DNA of 34,011 nt from Consotaella salsifontis (GCF_900167365.1 NZ_FUXL01000024.1:1-34011); one strand, 5' to 3'. Positions 24,704 to 32,049 are shown, numbered from the stretch's first letter. The notes: generated by a model not told the origin, from the sequence alone. Numbers and translations: made by a program.

Positions 24704-25360
24704 ATGGACGCCAAAATCTTGATCGCACAGCGCGTCGCCCAGGAGCTGAAGGATGGCGACCTGGTCAACCTCGGTATCGGCCTGCCGACGCTGGTGGCTC
24801 AATTCCTGCCTGCGGGCATGCGCGCCTTCTTCCAGTCGGAAAACGGGCTCATCGGCATGCAGGCACTTGCCGAGAAGGCCGCGGCCTTCGAGGACCTGAC
24901 GGATGCCGGCGGCACGCCCGCCAGCTTCATCCCCGGCGCCGCCGCCTTCGACAGCGTCACGTCGTTCGGCTTCATCCGTGGCGGTCACCTCGACGTCACG
25001 GTGCTGGGTGGGCTGCAGGTCGACGAGGCCGGGCAACTGGCGAACTGGATGGTGCCGGGCAAGATGGTGCCCGGCATGGGCGGGGCGATGGATCTCGTCA
25101 GCGGCGCCAAGAGAGTGATTGTGGCGATGACCCACACCGCCAAGGGCGAAGCCAAGATCATCAGGAAGTGTACCCTGCCGATCACCTCGGTGCGGCGAGT
25201 CGATCTCATCGTCACCGACATGGCGGTCATCGAGCCCACTGCCGAAGGCCTTGTCCTCAAGGAAGTCGCCCCAGGCACCGCCATCGAAGACGTCATGGCG
25301 GCGACCGAGGCCAATCTCATCATCGCGGCCGACATACGCGAAATGAGCCTGTCGGCCTGA
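24704..25360 (+). CDS. atoA: Acetoacetate CoA-transferase subunit beta (AtoA-like)
   Basis: A 218-residue family I CoA-transferase B subunit. The catalytic glutamate is E46 in FFQSENGLIGM, which forms the glutamyl-CoA thioester. LVNLGIGLPTLVAQF and DVTVLGGLQVDEAGQLANW are standard. It starts three bases after atoD and shares its translation unit. Together they form the active heteromer in the cytoplasm. The 3-oxoacid (SCOT) reading differs only in CoA donor and cannot be excluded. Confidence 0.92.
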   Translation: MDAKILIAQRVAQELKDGDLVNLGIGLPTLVAQFLPAGMRAFFQSENGLIGMQALAEKAAAFEDLTDAGGTPASFIPGAAAFDSVTSFGFIRGGHLDVTVLGGLQVDEAGQLANWMVPGKMVPGMGGAMDLVSGAKRVIVAMTHTAKGEAKIIRKCTLPITSVRRVDLIVTDMAVIEPTAEGLVLKEVAPGTAIEDVMAATEANLIIAADIREMSLSA

Positions 25361-25429
25361 AAACGGCAGATCGCGGCTGCCACGGACCATGAACTGTGAG
25401 CGGCTTCGATTGAGCAGCGGGAGACAATC

Positions 25430-26608
25430 ATGCATCAGGACATCGTCATCGCAGGCGCTGCCCGCACGGCCATCGGCGCCTTCAACGGCGCATTCGCCAA
25501 GGTTCCGGCCCACAAGCTCGGCGAGGCAGCGATCACTGCTGCGCTGGCGCGCGCCAAAACTGCCCCGGAAGAGGTGGACGAGGCCATTCTCGGCCAGGTC
25601 CTCACCGCTGCTCAGGGGCAGAATCCCGCGCGCCAAGCCGCGCTTGCCGCCCGAATGCGCACTCAGTCGACGGCCTTTGGAATCAACCAGCTGTGCGGCT
25701 CGGGTTTGCGCGCCGTCGCGCTCGGCTATCAGGCCATCCGCCTCGGCGAGGCCGGGATCGTCGTCGCCGGTGGCCAGGAAAGCATGAGTCAGGCGCCTCA
25801 TGCCGTTCATCTTCGTGGCGGCGTCAAGATGGGTCCGGCCGACTTCGTCGACACCATGGTCAACGATGGCCTCATCGACGCCTTCAATGTCCATCACATG
25901 GGCATCACCGCCGAGAACGTTGCCGCCCAATATGGGTTGACGCGGGAACAGCAGGACAGCTTCGCCCTCGCTTCGCAGCAGAAGGCGGCAGCGGCTGCGG
26001 AGGCCGACCGCTTTGCCGACGAAATCGTTCCCTTCACCATCAACGACAGGAAGGGCGATGTCGTCGTCGACAAGGACGAGCATCCCAAGCCAGGAACCAC
26101 CGCCGACACGCTGGCCAAGCTTCGTCCCGCCTTCTCCCGCGAGGGCACGGTGACGGCCGGCAATGCCTCGGGACTCAACGATGGTGCCGCCGCGATCGTG
26201 CTGATGACGGCGGACGAGGCCAATCGCCGCGGCGTGACGCCGCTGGCAAGGATCGTGTCCTGGGGCACTGCCGGAGTCGACCCGGCGATCATGGGAACGG
26301 GGCCGATCCCGGCGACCCGGGTGGCGCTCGCGCGCGCCGGCTGGAGTGTCGGCGACCTCGATCTCATCGAGGCGAACGAAGCCTTTGCGGCTCAGGCGTT
26401 GGCGGTCGTGCGCGAACTTGACCTGCCAACCGACCGCGTGAACGTCAATGGCGGCGCCATCGCACTCGGTCATCCCATCGGAGCGTCAGGCGCGCGGGTG
26501 CTCGTGACCCTGCTCTACGAGATGCAGAAGCGCGATGCCCGGAAGGGCTTGGCCACCCTCTGCATCGGCGGCGGCATGGGCATTGCCCTGACGGTCGAAC
26601 GGCTGTGA
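25430..26608 (+). CDS. atoB: Acetyl-CoA C-acetyltransferase (thiolase II)
   Basis: A 392-residue biosynthetic-type thiolase. The nucleophile is C89 in NQLCGSG, H348 in ALGHPIGASGAR and the second cysteine C378 in CIGGGMGIAL; these residue numbers equal those of the well-studied Zoogloea thiolase. It splits acetoacetyl-CoA with CoA into two acetyl-CoA. GGGAG lies before the start at 25430, 69 bases after atoA. With atoDA it completes disposal of acetoacetate and regenerates the acetyl-CoA used by BKACE. It marks the end of the catabolic block; IS481 debris follows 11 bases after its stop. Confidence 0.95.
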   Translation: MHQDIVIAGAARTAIGAFNGAFAKVPAHKLGEAAITAALARAKTAPEEVDEAILGQVLTAAQGQNPARQAALAARMRTQSTAFGINQLCGSGLRAVALGYQAIRLGEAGIVVAGGQESMSQAPHAVHLRGGVKMGPADFVDTMVNDGLIDAFNVHHMGITAENVAAQYGLTREQQDSFALASQQKAAAAAEADRFADEIVPFTINDRKGDVVVDKDEHPKPGTTADTLAKLRPAFSREGTVTAGNASGLNDGAAAIVLMTADEANRRGVTPLARIVSWGTAGVDPAIMGTGPIPATRVALARAGWSVGDLDLIEANEAFAAQALAVVRELDLPTDRVNVNGGAIALGHPIGASGARVLVTLLYEMQKRDARKGLATLCIGGGMGIALTVERL

Positions 26609-26619
26609 GACGCGCCGAA

Positions 26620-26920
26620 ATGGAGGAACGTCTACGTTTCATGGCTCGTCTTCTCGAACGTGAGGGCGTGGGCGATGTGGGCCGGGAGTTCGGCATCTCG
26701 ATGAAGACCGGCTACAAGATCTATAACCACTACAAGGACGAGGACATCGAGACGCTGACGGATCGCTCGCGGCGGCCAGTGCGATAGGCCAATCAACTGC
26801 CTGAGCAAATCGAGCGGCGCCGATTGCAACAAGGACAAGCCGCACTCGGGCGCCCGCGATATCCGCGAGATGCTGGTCAGGAAGCTCGCAGGCGACGTGC
26901 GGGAAACCGGACCCACCTAA
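26620..26920 (+). pseudogene. IS481-family transposase remnant
   Basis: The first 55 codons match the helix-turn-helix start of IS481 transposases (MEERLRFMARLL, REFGISMKTGYKIYNHYKDE, LTDRSRRP). An in-frame TAG at 26785 interrupts before ANQLPEQIE, which continues in the same frame. A frame change near 26827 then exposes DKPHSGARDIREMLVRKLAG, where the family has DKPHWGAR. The match ends before the stop TAA at 26918, and the whole catalytic DDE domain is missing. It is a dead fragment with a nonsense codon, a frameshift and a large C-terminal deletion. No terminal inverted repeats were identified. It begins right behind the thiolase gene and may mark an old integration or rearrangement point. 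Confidence 0.85.
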
Positions 26921-27003
26921 GCGCCCCGCAGCGCGGCCGGAACGAGCCAGGATGGCGCTCCAGAGTGTGACATTGCGGCACAAGGTGCAGCGCGGTCGAA
27001 CGC

Positions 27004-27032
27004 TTGATCGGCCTGACGTTCCGGACTATGGC
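27004..27032 (+). promoter_or_regulatory. Promoter for the FMN riboswitch-ribN transcript
   Basis: TTGATC (27004-27009) and TATGGC (27027-27032) are 17 bases apart. Start near 27039 would put the first riboswitch base about 22 bases into the transcript. Moderate match to consensus. Confidence 0.45.
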
Positions 27033-27060
27033 TGCCGCGTGTCGGCTAGAAGCCGGCACT

Positions 27061-27201
27061 GTTCTCGGGGCGGGGTGAAAATCCCCACCGGCGGTGACAG
27101 GCCAAGCCTGAAGCCCGCGAGCGCCGCGCGATTGCTTTGCGCGGATCAGCAGATTCGGTGCGATTCCGAAGCCGACGGTTACAGTCCGGATGGAAGAGAA
27201 C
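27061..27201 (+). ncRNA. FMN riboswitch (RFN element)
   Basis: All the conserved FMN riboswitch blocks are present in order. The closing stem is GTTCTC (27061-27066) with GAGAAC (27196-27201). Between them lie GGGGCGGGGTGAAAATCCCC, ACCGGCGGTGACAG, AGCCCGCGAGCGCC, a variable stem CCGCGC/GCGCGG, GATCAGCAGATTCGGTGCGA, TTCCGAAGCCGACGGTTACA and GTCCGGATG. FMN binding normally turns expression off. It sits 99 bases before ribN with no gene between. A hairpin at 27220-27240 may be part of the expression platform; there is no T-run, so control of translation or Rho access is likelier than intrinsic termination. Confidence 0.96.
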
Positions 27202-27219
27202 GAGGGAAGCCGATTGGTT

Positions 27220-27240
27220 GGCGCACGTCACCCGTGCGCC
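27220..27240 (+). other. Hairpin downstream of the FMN riboswitch
   Basis: GGCGCACG, loop TCACC, CGTGCGCC: a perfect eight-pair stem between the riboswitch and the ribN start. No T-run follows. It may take part in the switch. Confidence 0.45.
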
Positions 27241-27300
27241 CGTCGGTTCGGTCCTGCGTCACCCCTGAGGCAACTGGGTTGCGACGAAAGGATCGATGCG

Positions 27301-28185
27301 ATGGACCCGACTGCCTCATTGCCACGAATCGGTATGCCGGCGGTGCGCGGTGCGCAGTTCATGGTGCTGGCCGGCGTCTGCTATGCCGTGGTTAATGTTC
27401 TCACACAGTGGACGACGCAGGTTGCGGGCCTGCCCCCCACTGCCATTGCCTTCTATCAGTATTTCTTCGCGCTGATGTTCGCGGTGCCCTGGCTGTGGCG
27501 GCAAGGGCGGGCGGCGCTGGCTACCAGTCACTTCGGTCTGCACCTGCTGCGGGCAATCCTGTCGGCGGCCGGCGTGCAGACGTTTGTCGCCGCATTGGCG
27601 GCAATGCCGGTGGCCCATGTCATTGTGCTGGTGATGACGGCGCCGTTCTTCGTCGTCGCGGGCGCCGGAATATTTCTGGGAGAGCAGGTCACCGGGGTGC
27701 GCCTCGCTGCGGTGTTTGTCGGCTTCTGTGGCGCGGCTTTCATTCTTGAGCCGTGGTCGGCCAGTTTCTCGCTGGTGTCGTTGCTGCCCATCGCCGCAGC
27801 TGCGCTGTGGGGGGCGGCTGCGCTGATGACCAAGCGGCTGACCTTCGACGAGAAGCCCGAGACAGTAACGGTCTATCTGTTGCTGCTGCTCACTCCGATC
27901 AACGCGGTGTGGCTTGGGCTCGAAGGGTTTGTCGTGCCGCGCGGCCACGGCCTCATTGCACTGCTGAGCCTCGGCCTCGTTGCTGGACTGTCGCAATACT
28001 TCGTCGCGCGCGCCTACGCGGTCGCCGACGCGAGTTATCTACAGCCCTTCGACGACTTGAAGCTGCCGTTCAATATCCTGCTGGGCTGGCTGGTATTCGC
28101 CTACGCGCCGGACGGGTTGTTCTGGATCGGCGCCACGATGATCCTCGGCGCATCGCTGTTCAACGCCATGCGCGAGAACCGCTGA
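27301..28185 (+). CDS. ribN: Riboflavin importer RibN (EamA/DMT superfamily)
   Basis: A 294-residue membrane protein with ten predicted segments in two EamA repeats, the size of RibN. RibN proteins of Rhizobiales and some other proteobacteria import riboflavin and are found under FMN riboswitches, exactly the arrangement here. The start at 27301 follows AAAGGATCG; the frame open from 27190 would begin inside the riboswitch and is rejected. The C-terminal half carries DASYLQPFDDLKLPFNIL, a distinctive stretch of DMT members of this type. Riboswitch control is direct evidence for a flavin role; without it the fold alone would only say metabolite exporter/importer. Confidence 0.88.
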   Translation: MDPTASLPRIGMPAVRGAQFMVLAGVCYAVVNVLTQWTTQVAGLPPTAIAFYQYFFALMFAVPWLWRQGRAALATSHFGLHLLRAILSAAGVQTFVAALAAMPVAHVIVLVMTAPFFVVAGAGIFLGEQVTGVRLAAVFVGFCGAAFILEPWSASFSLVSLLPIAAAALWGAAALMTKRLTFDEKPETVTVYLLLLLTPINAVWLGLEGFVVPRGHGLIALLSLGLVAGLSQYFVARAYAVADASYLQPFDDLKLPFNILLGWLVFAYAPDGLFWIGATMILGASLFNAMRENR

Positions 28186-28243
28186 TTCGCGGCGGACGGT
28201 TCGGCTGGACCGGCCCCGCATATCGAACGTTCCGCGAGGCGCG

Positions 28244-28414
28244 TTAAGGTCGGGTCACCTCTACCGTCGAGCGCCGCGTTGTTTTGTCGCTGTCGCTGTT
28301 CGCCGACGCATCGGGCCGACTGTCCGATAGCGCTTCGGCGGTACTGCGCTTTTCCTTCGCAAGCTGCTGCTTCAGGCGTTTCTGCTCGGCCAAGCCCCTG
28401 TTTGGCCGCCGAGA
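28244..28414 (-). pseudogene. Possible C-terminal remnant of an unknown gene
   Basis: A stop-free minus-strand frame of 56 codons ends at TAA (28246-28244). It encodes a charged stretch (AEQKRLKQQLAKEKRSTAEA) and a polar tail, looking like the helical end of a larger protein. No ATG start or ribosome site exists; a stop lies immediately upstream. It could also be chance. No family recognised. Confidence 0.2.
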
Positions 28415-28415
28415 C

Positions 28416-28432
28416 TATACGGCTTTGGTATA
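28416..28432. promoter_or_regulatory. BenM/CatM-type LysR operator, site 1
   Basis: TATAC-N7-GTATA, containing the ATAC-N7-GTAT consensus used by BenM and CatM. Perfect five-base arms. The LysR gene at 32342-33289 has a recognition helix region (ISKAAQSLNMAQPPLS) close to that of BenM/CatM, so it is the expected binder. The overlapping GntR-like palindrome TGGTATACCA (28426-28435) is an alternative reading. Confidence 0.65.
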
Positions 28433-28437
28433 CCATC

Positions 28438-28452
28438 ATATCAAAACAGTAT
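28438..28452. promoter_or_regulatory. BenM/CatM-type LysR operator, site 2
   Basis: ATAT-N7-GTAT, one base off the consensus. Its centre (28445) is 21 bp from that of site 1 (28424), two helical turns, as for a LysR tetramer that binds one strong and one weaker site beside the promoter. Confidence 0.55.
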
Positions 28453-28515
28453 TTTTTCTATATGCGGTTCGACGCCTATCAAACAAATCCCGGATAGAAG
28501 CAAGGAAAATTGCAA

Positions 28516-28536
28516 TTACCCATATTTATTGGGTAA
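28516..28536. repeat. Perfect inverted repeat in the ubiD leader region
   Basis: TTACCCA-TATTTAT-TGGGTAA, seven-base perfect arms and a seven-base spacer, about 110 bases before ubiD. It may bind another regulator or form a hairpin in the leader. Confidence 0.4.
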
Positions 28537-28582
28537 ATCTCTGCTTAAAATCAATACATCCTATCCGACACGACAATTCTAT

Positions 28583-28597
28583 TGCGCGTATAGCGCA
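28583..28597. repeat. Short inverted repeat before ubiD
   Basis: TGCGC-GTATA-GCGCA, five-base perfect arms, 48 bases before the ubiD start. Meaning unknown. Confidence 0.3.
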
Positions 28598-28644
28598 TCA
28601 ATACTGCTTTCTGGTCTTCATGCAGCTTATGGAGGACGATGTAA

Positions 28645-30141
28645 ATGCCACTCGATATGAGTCCGGCGGCAAACCAGATCACCGACCTGCGGTCGGCATT
28701 GGAGCTGTTGTCACAAATCCCCGGGCAACTGGTCACCACTGACGAACCCGTCGACCCGCTTGCCGAACTGTCGGGCGTCTATCGCTATGTGGGCGCCGGC
28801 GGCACGGTGATGCGGCCGACCCGCGAAGGCCCCGCGATGATCTTCAACGCCGTCAAAGGCTATGACGACGTGCGTGTCGTCATCGGCCTTTTGGCCAGCC
28901 GCAAGCGCGTCGCGCTGTTGCTGGGCTGCGCGCCGGAGGCACTTGGGGCCCATCTGAAGAATGCCGTCGCCAGCGCCATTCAGCCCGTCACGGTCGGGCA
29001 GGACAAGGCGCTCTGCCAGGAAGTCGTGCACAGGGCGACCGATCCGGACTTCGACATCCGCAAGCTGCTGCCCGCGCCGACCAACACTGAGGAGGACGCC
29101 GGCCCCTACATCACGATGGGTCATCTTTATGCCGCCGATCCGGAGACCGGCGAAACCGACATCACCATCCACCGCATCTGTGTGCAGGACAAGGACGAGC
29201 TGTCGATCTACTTCGTTCCGGGCGGCCGTCATATCGCGGCAATGCGTGAGAAGGCCGAGGCGGCCGGCAAGCCGCTGCCGCTGACCATCAACATCGGCAT
29301 CGACCCGGCGATCAATGTCGCCGCCTGCTTTGAGCCGCCAACGACGCCGTTCGGCTTCGACGAACTGTCGATCGCCGGCGCCCTTCGCGGCAGGCCCGTC
29401 GAGCTGGTCGACGCCTTGACGGTCAAGGCCAAGGGCATCGCTAATGCGGAAATCGTCATCGAAGGCGAACTCCTGCCCAACGTGCGCATGCGCGAGGATC
29501 GCTTCAAGCAGAACGGCAAGGCGATGCCGGAGTTTCCCGGCTACACCGGCGGCGCCCAAATGGAGCTCCCGGTCTTCAAGGTGACGGCCGTTACGCATCG
29601 TCGCCACCCGATCCTGCAAACGGTGATCGGGCCGTCCGAAGAACATGTCAGCATGGCCGGCATTCCGACCGAGGCGAGCATTCTGGGCATGGTCGAACGC
29701 GCCATGCCGGGCAAGCTCCTGAACGTCTATGCGCATCCGTCGGGAGGCGGCAAGTACCTGTCGGTGCTTCAGTTCAAGAAGTCCATTCCCTCAGACGAAG
29801 GCCGCCAGCGCCAGGCCGCGCTGCTCGCCTTCTCCGCCTTCTCGGAACTGAAGCATGTGATCCTAGTCGACGAAGACGTCGACATCTTCGACACCAATGA
29901 CGTCCTGTGGGCGATGACGACGCGATTCCAGGGCGACATCAGCACCGTGTTCATTCCCGGCGTCCGATGTCACCCGCTCGATCCGTCGGCGCGGCCCGAC
30001 TTTAGCCCGTCGATCCGCGCTCCTGGCATTTCCTGCAAGACGATCTTCGACTGCACCGTGCCGTTCGACCTGAAGGACCGATTCCAGCGCTCGAAGTTCA
30101 TGGAAGTTGATGTCAAGCGCTTCCTGCCGGACTTCGAATAA
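28645..30141 (+). CDS. ubiD: UbiD-family decarboxylase (prenylated-FMN dependent)
   Basis: A 498-residue UbiD-family enzyme. These bind prenylated FMN and reversibly decarboxylate unsaturated or (hetero)aromatic acids. The family arginine is R177 in TIHRICVQD. AEIVIEGEL (268-276) carries the conserved glutamates, and IGPSEEHVSMAGIPTEA is also typical. GGAGG lies nine bases before the start at 28645. The length and the paired UbiX fit catabolic members such as the pyrrole-2-carboxylate and furandicarboxylate decarboxylases more than ubiquinone biosynthesis, which would not sit under a BenM-like operator. The start of the ubiX gene is 18 bases after the stop. Substrate cannot be fixed from sequence by eye. 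Confidence 0.93.
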   Translation: MPLDMSPAANQITDLRSALELLSQIPGQLVTTDEPVDPLAELSGVYRYVGAGGTVMRPTREGPAMIFNAVKGYDDVRVVIGLLASRKRVALLLGCAPEALGAHLKNAVASAIQPVTVGQDKALCQEVVHRATDPDFDIRKLLPAPTNTEEDAGPYITMGHLYAADPETGETDITIHRICVQDKDELSIYFVPGGRHIAAMREKAEAAGKPLPLTINIGIDPAINVAACFEPPTTPFGFDELSIAGALRGRPVELVDALTVKAKGIANAEIVIEGELLPNVRMREDRFKQNGKAMPEFPGYTGGAQMELPVFKVTAVTHRRHPILQTVIGPSEEHVSMAGIPTEASILGMVERAMPGKLLNVYAHPSGGGKYLSVLQFKKSIPSDEGRQRQAALLAFSAFSELKHVILVDEDVDIFDTNDVLWAMTTRFQGDISTVFIPGVRCHPLDPSARPDFSPSIRAPGISCKTIFDCTVPFDLKDRFQRSKFMEVDVKRFLPDFE

Positions 30142-30159
30142 CCCTTTCGGGACGGGAAA

Positions 30160-30777
30160 ATGCACAAGCGGCGCATCGTCGTCGGCGTCTCCGGCGCGAC
30201 GGGTTTCATCTACGCTGTCAAGGCCCTAGAGCTTCTTCGGGAGCTTGAGATCGAAACCCACCTCGTCGTGTCGGATGCGGCTGAACGCACAAGGGCCCAC
30301 GAAACGGACCTGTCGGCGGAAGCGTTCGGAGCCATGGCGGACGTCGTCTATCCGATCGAGGATATCGGTGCTGCCATTGCCAGCGGTTCGTTCCAGAATC
30401 TGGGAATGCTGATCGCGCCGTGTTCGATGCGCACGCTTGCGGTGGTTGCCTCGGGGGCCACCGACAATCTCCTGACGAGGGCGGCAGATGTCGCCCTCAA
30501 GGAACGCCGGCGAGTGGTGCTGATGGCGCGGGAAACGCCGTTGCACCTCGGGCACCTCCGCAACATGGTAGCAGCCACCGAGATCGGCGCGATCGTCTAT
30601 CCGCCGGTCCCGGCCCTCTACCAGTTACCGCAGTCGATCGACGCCATGGTCACCCACTCTGTGGCCCGGGCGCTGGATCTTTTCGGACTGGACGTCAAAG
30701 CGCTGCCCCGCTGGGCCGGTTCCCCACAACAAGAAACGACCGAAACCAAAACGGCTGAGAATAGAGGGCTTCAATGA
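30160..30777 (+). CDS. ubiX: UbiX-family flavin prenyltransferase
   Basis: A 205-residue flavoprotein that joins FMN and dimethylallyl phosphate to make prenylated FMN for UbiD. It begins [20 protein letters not shown] (FMN phosphate loop). [14 protein letters not shown] and [16 protein letters not shown] carry the catalytic region, and VPALYQLP and ARALDLFG hold the tyrosine and arginine expected in the prenyl-phosphate site. The last 20 or so residues are a polar extra tail. It shares four bases with the DUF554 gene (ATGA), so UbiD, UbiX and DUF554 form one operon. The prenyl donor derives from DMAPP, which is interesting given the fni gene downstream. Confidence 0.95.
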   Translation: MHKRRIVVGVSGATGFIYAVKALELLRELEIETHLVVSDAAERTRAHETDLSAEAFGAMADVVYPIEDIGAAIASGSFQNLGMLIAPCSMRTLAVVASGATDNLLTRAADVALKERRRVVLMARETPLHLGHLRNMVAATEIGAIVYPPVPALYQLPQSIDAMVTHSVARALDLFGLDVKALPRWAGSPQQETTETKTAENRGLQ

Positions 30778-31514
30778 TCGGACCAATCGTCAATTCCTCG
30801 TCCACCCTTGTGGGGGGCGTCGTCGGGGGCCTCCTCGGCGATCGACTGAGTGAGAAATTCCGCACACAACTGCCACTGACCTTTGGCGCCGCGTCGATGG
30901 GCATGGGCATCTTCATGGTCGTCAAGATGCACATCTTGCCGGCGGTGATCGCGTCGTTGCTCCTCGGCGCCATAATCGGCGAACTGTTTTCTATCGAGAA
31001 AAACATCAACCGCATGGCATCCAAGACCCGCGGATTCATCGACAAGCTGGCACCGCGACGTGAGGGCGCGTCTGTCTCGCATGACGAGTTTCTCGACAAG
31101 TTCGTTGGGATTCTCGTGCTGTTCGTCGCATCGGGCACCGGCATCTTCGGGTCGATGAACGAGGGTATCACGGGTGATCCGTCGATCCTGTTCGCCAAGT
31201 CGCTGCTCGACCTCTTCACTGCCGGCATTTTCGCCACCGCGCTCGGCCTGTCGGTCGCCACGATCGCCATCCCGCAGTTCATCGTCCAGGTCGCCCTGCT
31301 CTATCTCGGCCAGTCGATCATGGCCGCGACGACACCCGAGATGGTCGCCGATTTCTCGGCGCTCGGCGGCATCATCATGTTCGCGACCGGCTTCCGCATC
31401 TGCGGCATCAAATCGTTTCCGATCGCCAACCTGCTGCCAGGGCTGTTCATCGTAATGCCGATCTCGCACTACTGGGACACTCTGGTCATGCCGTGGATCC
31501 ATACGCTAACGTAG
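30774..31514 (+). CDS. DUF554 family membrane protein
   Basis: A 246-residue integral membrane protein of the DUF554 (YdfK/YqgA) family with about seven segments. It opens [21 protein letters not shown], and [19 protein letters not shown] and [20 protein letters not shown] are the family marks. Function of the family is unknown. It is translationally coupled to ubiX, so a role linked to the decarboxylase (transport of the acid, its product or a cofactor precursor) is a fair guess. No signal peptide is needed. Confidence 0.88.
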   Translation: MIGPIVNSSSTLVGGVVGGLLGDRLSEKFRTQLPLTFGAASMGMGIFMVVKMHILPAVIASLLLGAIIGELFSIEKNINRMASKTRGFIDKLAPRREGASVSHDEFLDKFVGILVLFVASGTGIFGSMNEGITGDPSILFAKSLLDLFTAGIFATALGLSVATIAIPQFIVQVALLYLGQSIMAATTPEMVADFSALGGIIMFATGFRICGIKSFPIANLLPGLFIVMPISHYWDTLVMPWIHTLT

Positions 31515-31563
31515 TCACGTCGGGGCTGGGCACCGCGATGGTTGGGACGGTCTGCTGAACACT

Positions 31564-32049
31564 ATGGCCAACACCGGCAAGATCATCGCCTATATCCGTG
31601 CGAACCGTGTGCTGAGCCTTTGCTCGGTGCGCGGTTCGACACCGTGGGCGGCGAACTGCTTCTATGCCCTCGACGAGCAGGCAATGGTGCTGTTGTTCAT
31701 GTCGGAGCGGTCGACCCGGCACGGCAGTGAGCTCCTGGACAACGACCAGGTGGCCGGCACGATCTCGTCACAAGAATCGAATATCGCCAAGCTCCGCGGC
31801 GTTCAGTTCGCCGGCCGGGTGCGCTGTCTGGAAGGCGAAGAGCAGCAGCGCGGTCTGGCCACATACTTTCGCAAGTTTCCCTTTGCCCGCCTGAAGCCGG
31901 CGCCGCTCTGGGCGATCACCCTCTATCACCTGAAATACACCGACAACACGTTCGGCTTCGGCACCAAGATGCACTGGCAGCGCCGCGGCGCTCCGGCCGA
32001 CGACGGCGCGCCGTGCACTCTTCCGGGCAAATGGCCATCGCTGCGCTGA
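31564..32049 (+). CDS. yhbP: YhbP/UPF0306-family protein (FMN-binding split-barrel fold)
   Basis: A 161-residue protein that follows E. coli YhbP in order: WAANCFYALDEQ, the segment ending STRHGSELL, VAGTISSQ, RGVQFAGRVRCLEGEE, RKFPFARLKPAPLWAITL and KYTDNTFGFGTKMHW. The family belongs to the pyridoxamine-phosphate-oxidase-like split-barrel fold, whose members often bind FMN; FMN binding here is not shown. It starts 49 bases after the DUF554 stop, without a clear ribosome site. A flavin-linked role would suit its neighbours. Confidence 0.8.
   Translation: MANTGKIIAYIRANRVLSLCSVRGSTPWAANCFYALDEQAMVLLFMSERSTRHGSELLDNDQVAGTISSQESNIAKLRGVQFAGRVRCLEGEEQQRGLATYFRKFPFARLKPAPLWAITLYHLKYTDNTFGFGTKMHWQRRGAPADDGAPCTLPGKWPSLR

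Larger units (their letters stand above)
28186..28644. other. AT-rich regulatory region upstream of ubiD
   Basis: 459 bases without a firm gene. The right half (about 28410-28620) is clearly more AT-rich than its surroundings. It contains two LysR-type boxes (28416-28432 and 28438-28452), a possible -10 TATATG (28459-28464) and two further dyads (28516-28536 and 28583-28597). The left part holds a possible minus-strand coding remnant (28244-28414). The ubiD SD GGAGG closes the region. Confidence 0.6.

Noticed and set aside
24134-26473. A 779-codon minus-strand open frame
   Set aside because: Antisense to atoD, atoA and the thiolase, all of which show catalytic residues and SD sites. Composition is that of a mirror frame.
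11522-26608. Beta-hydroxyaspartate or lysine-fermentation pathway
   Set aside because: No beta-hydroxyaspartate aldolase, dehydratase or transaminase genes, and no lysine aminomutases. Only BKACE is shared with the lysine route.
28426-28435. TGGTATACCA as a GntR-family operator
   Set aside because: No GntR gene is in the window, and the sequence is better explained as part of a LysR box whose regulator is encoded downstream. Kept only as an alternative.
28645-30777. Ubiquinone-biosynthesis ubiD/ubiX
   Set aside because: An inducible-type control region, a BenM-like regulator and an IS-flanked location fit a catabolic decarboxylase better.
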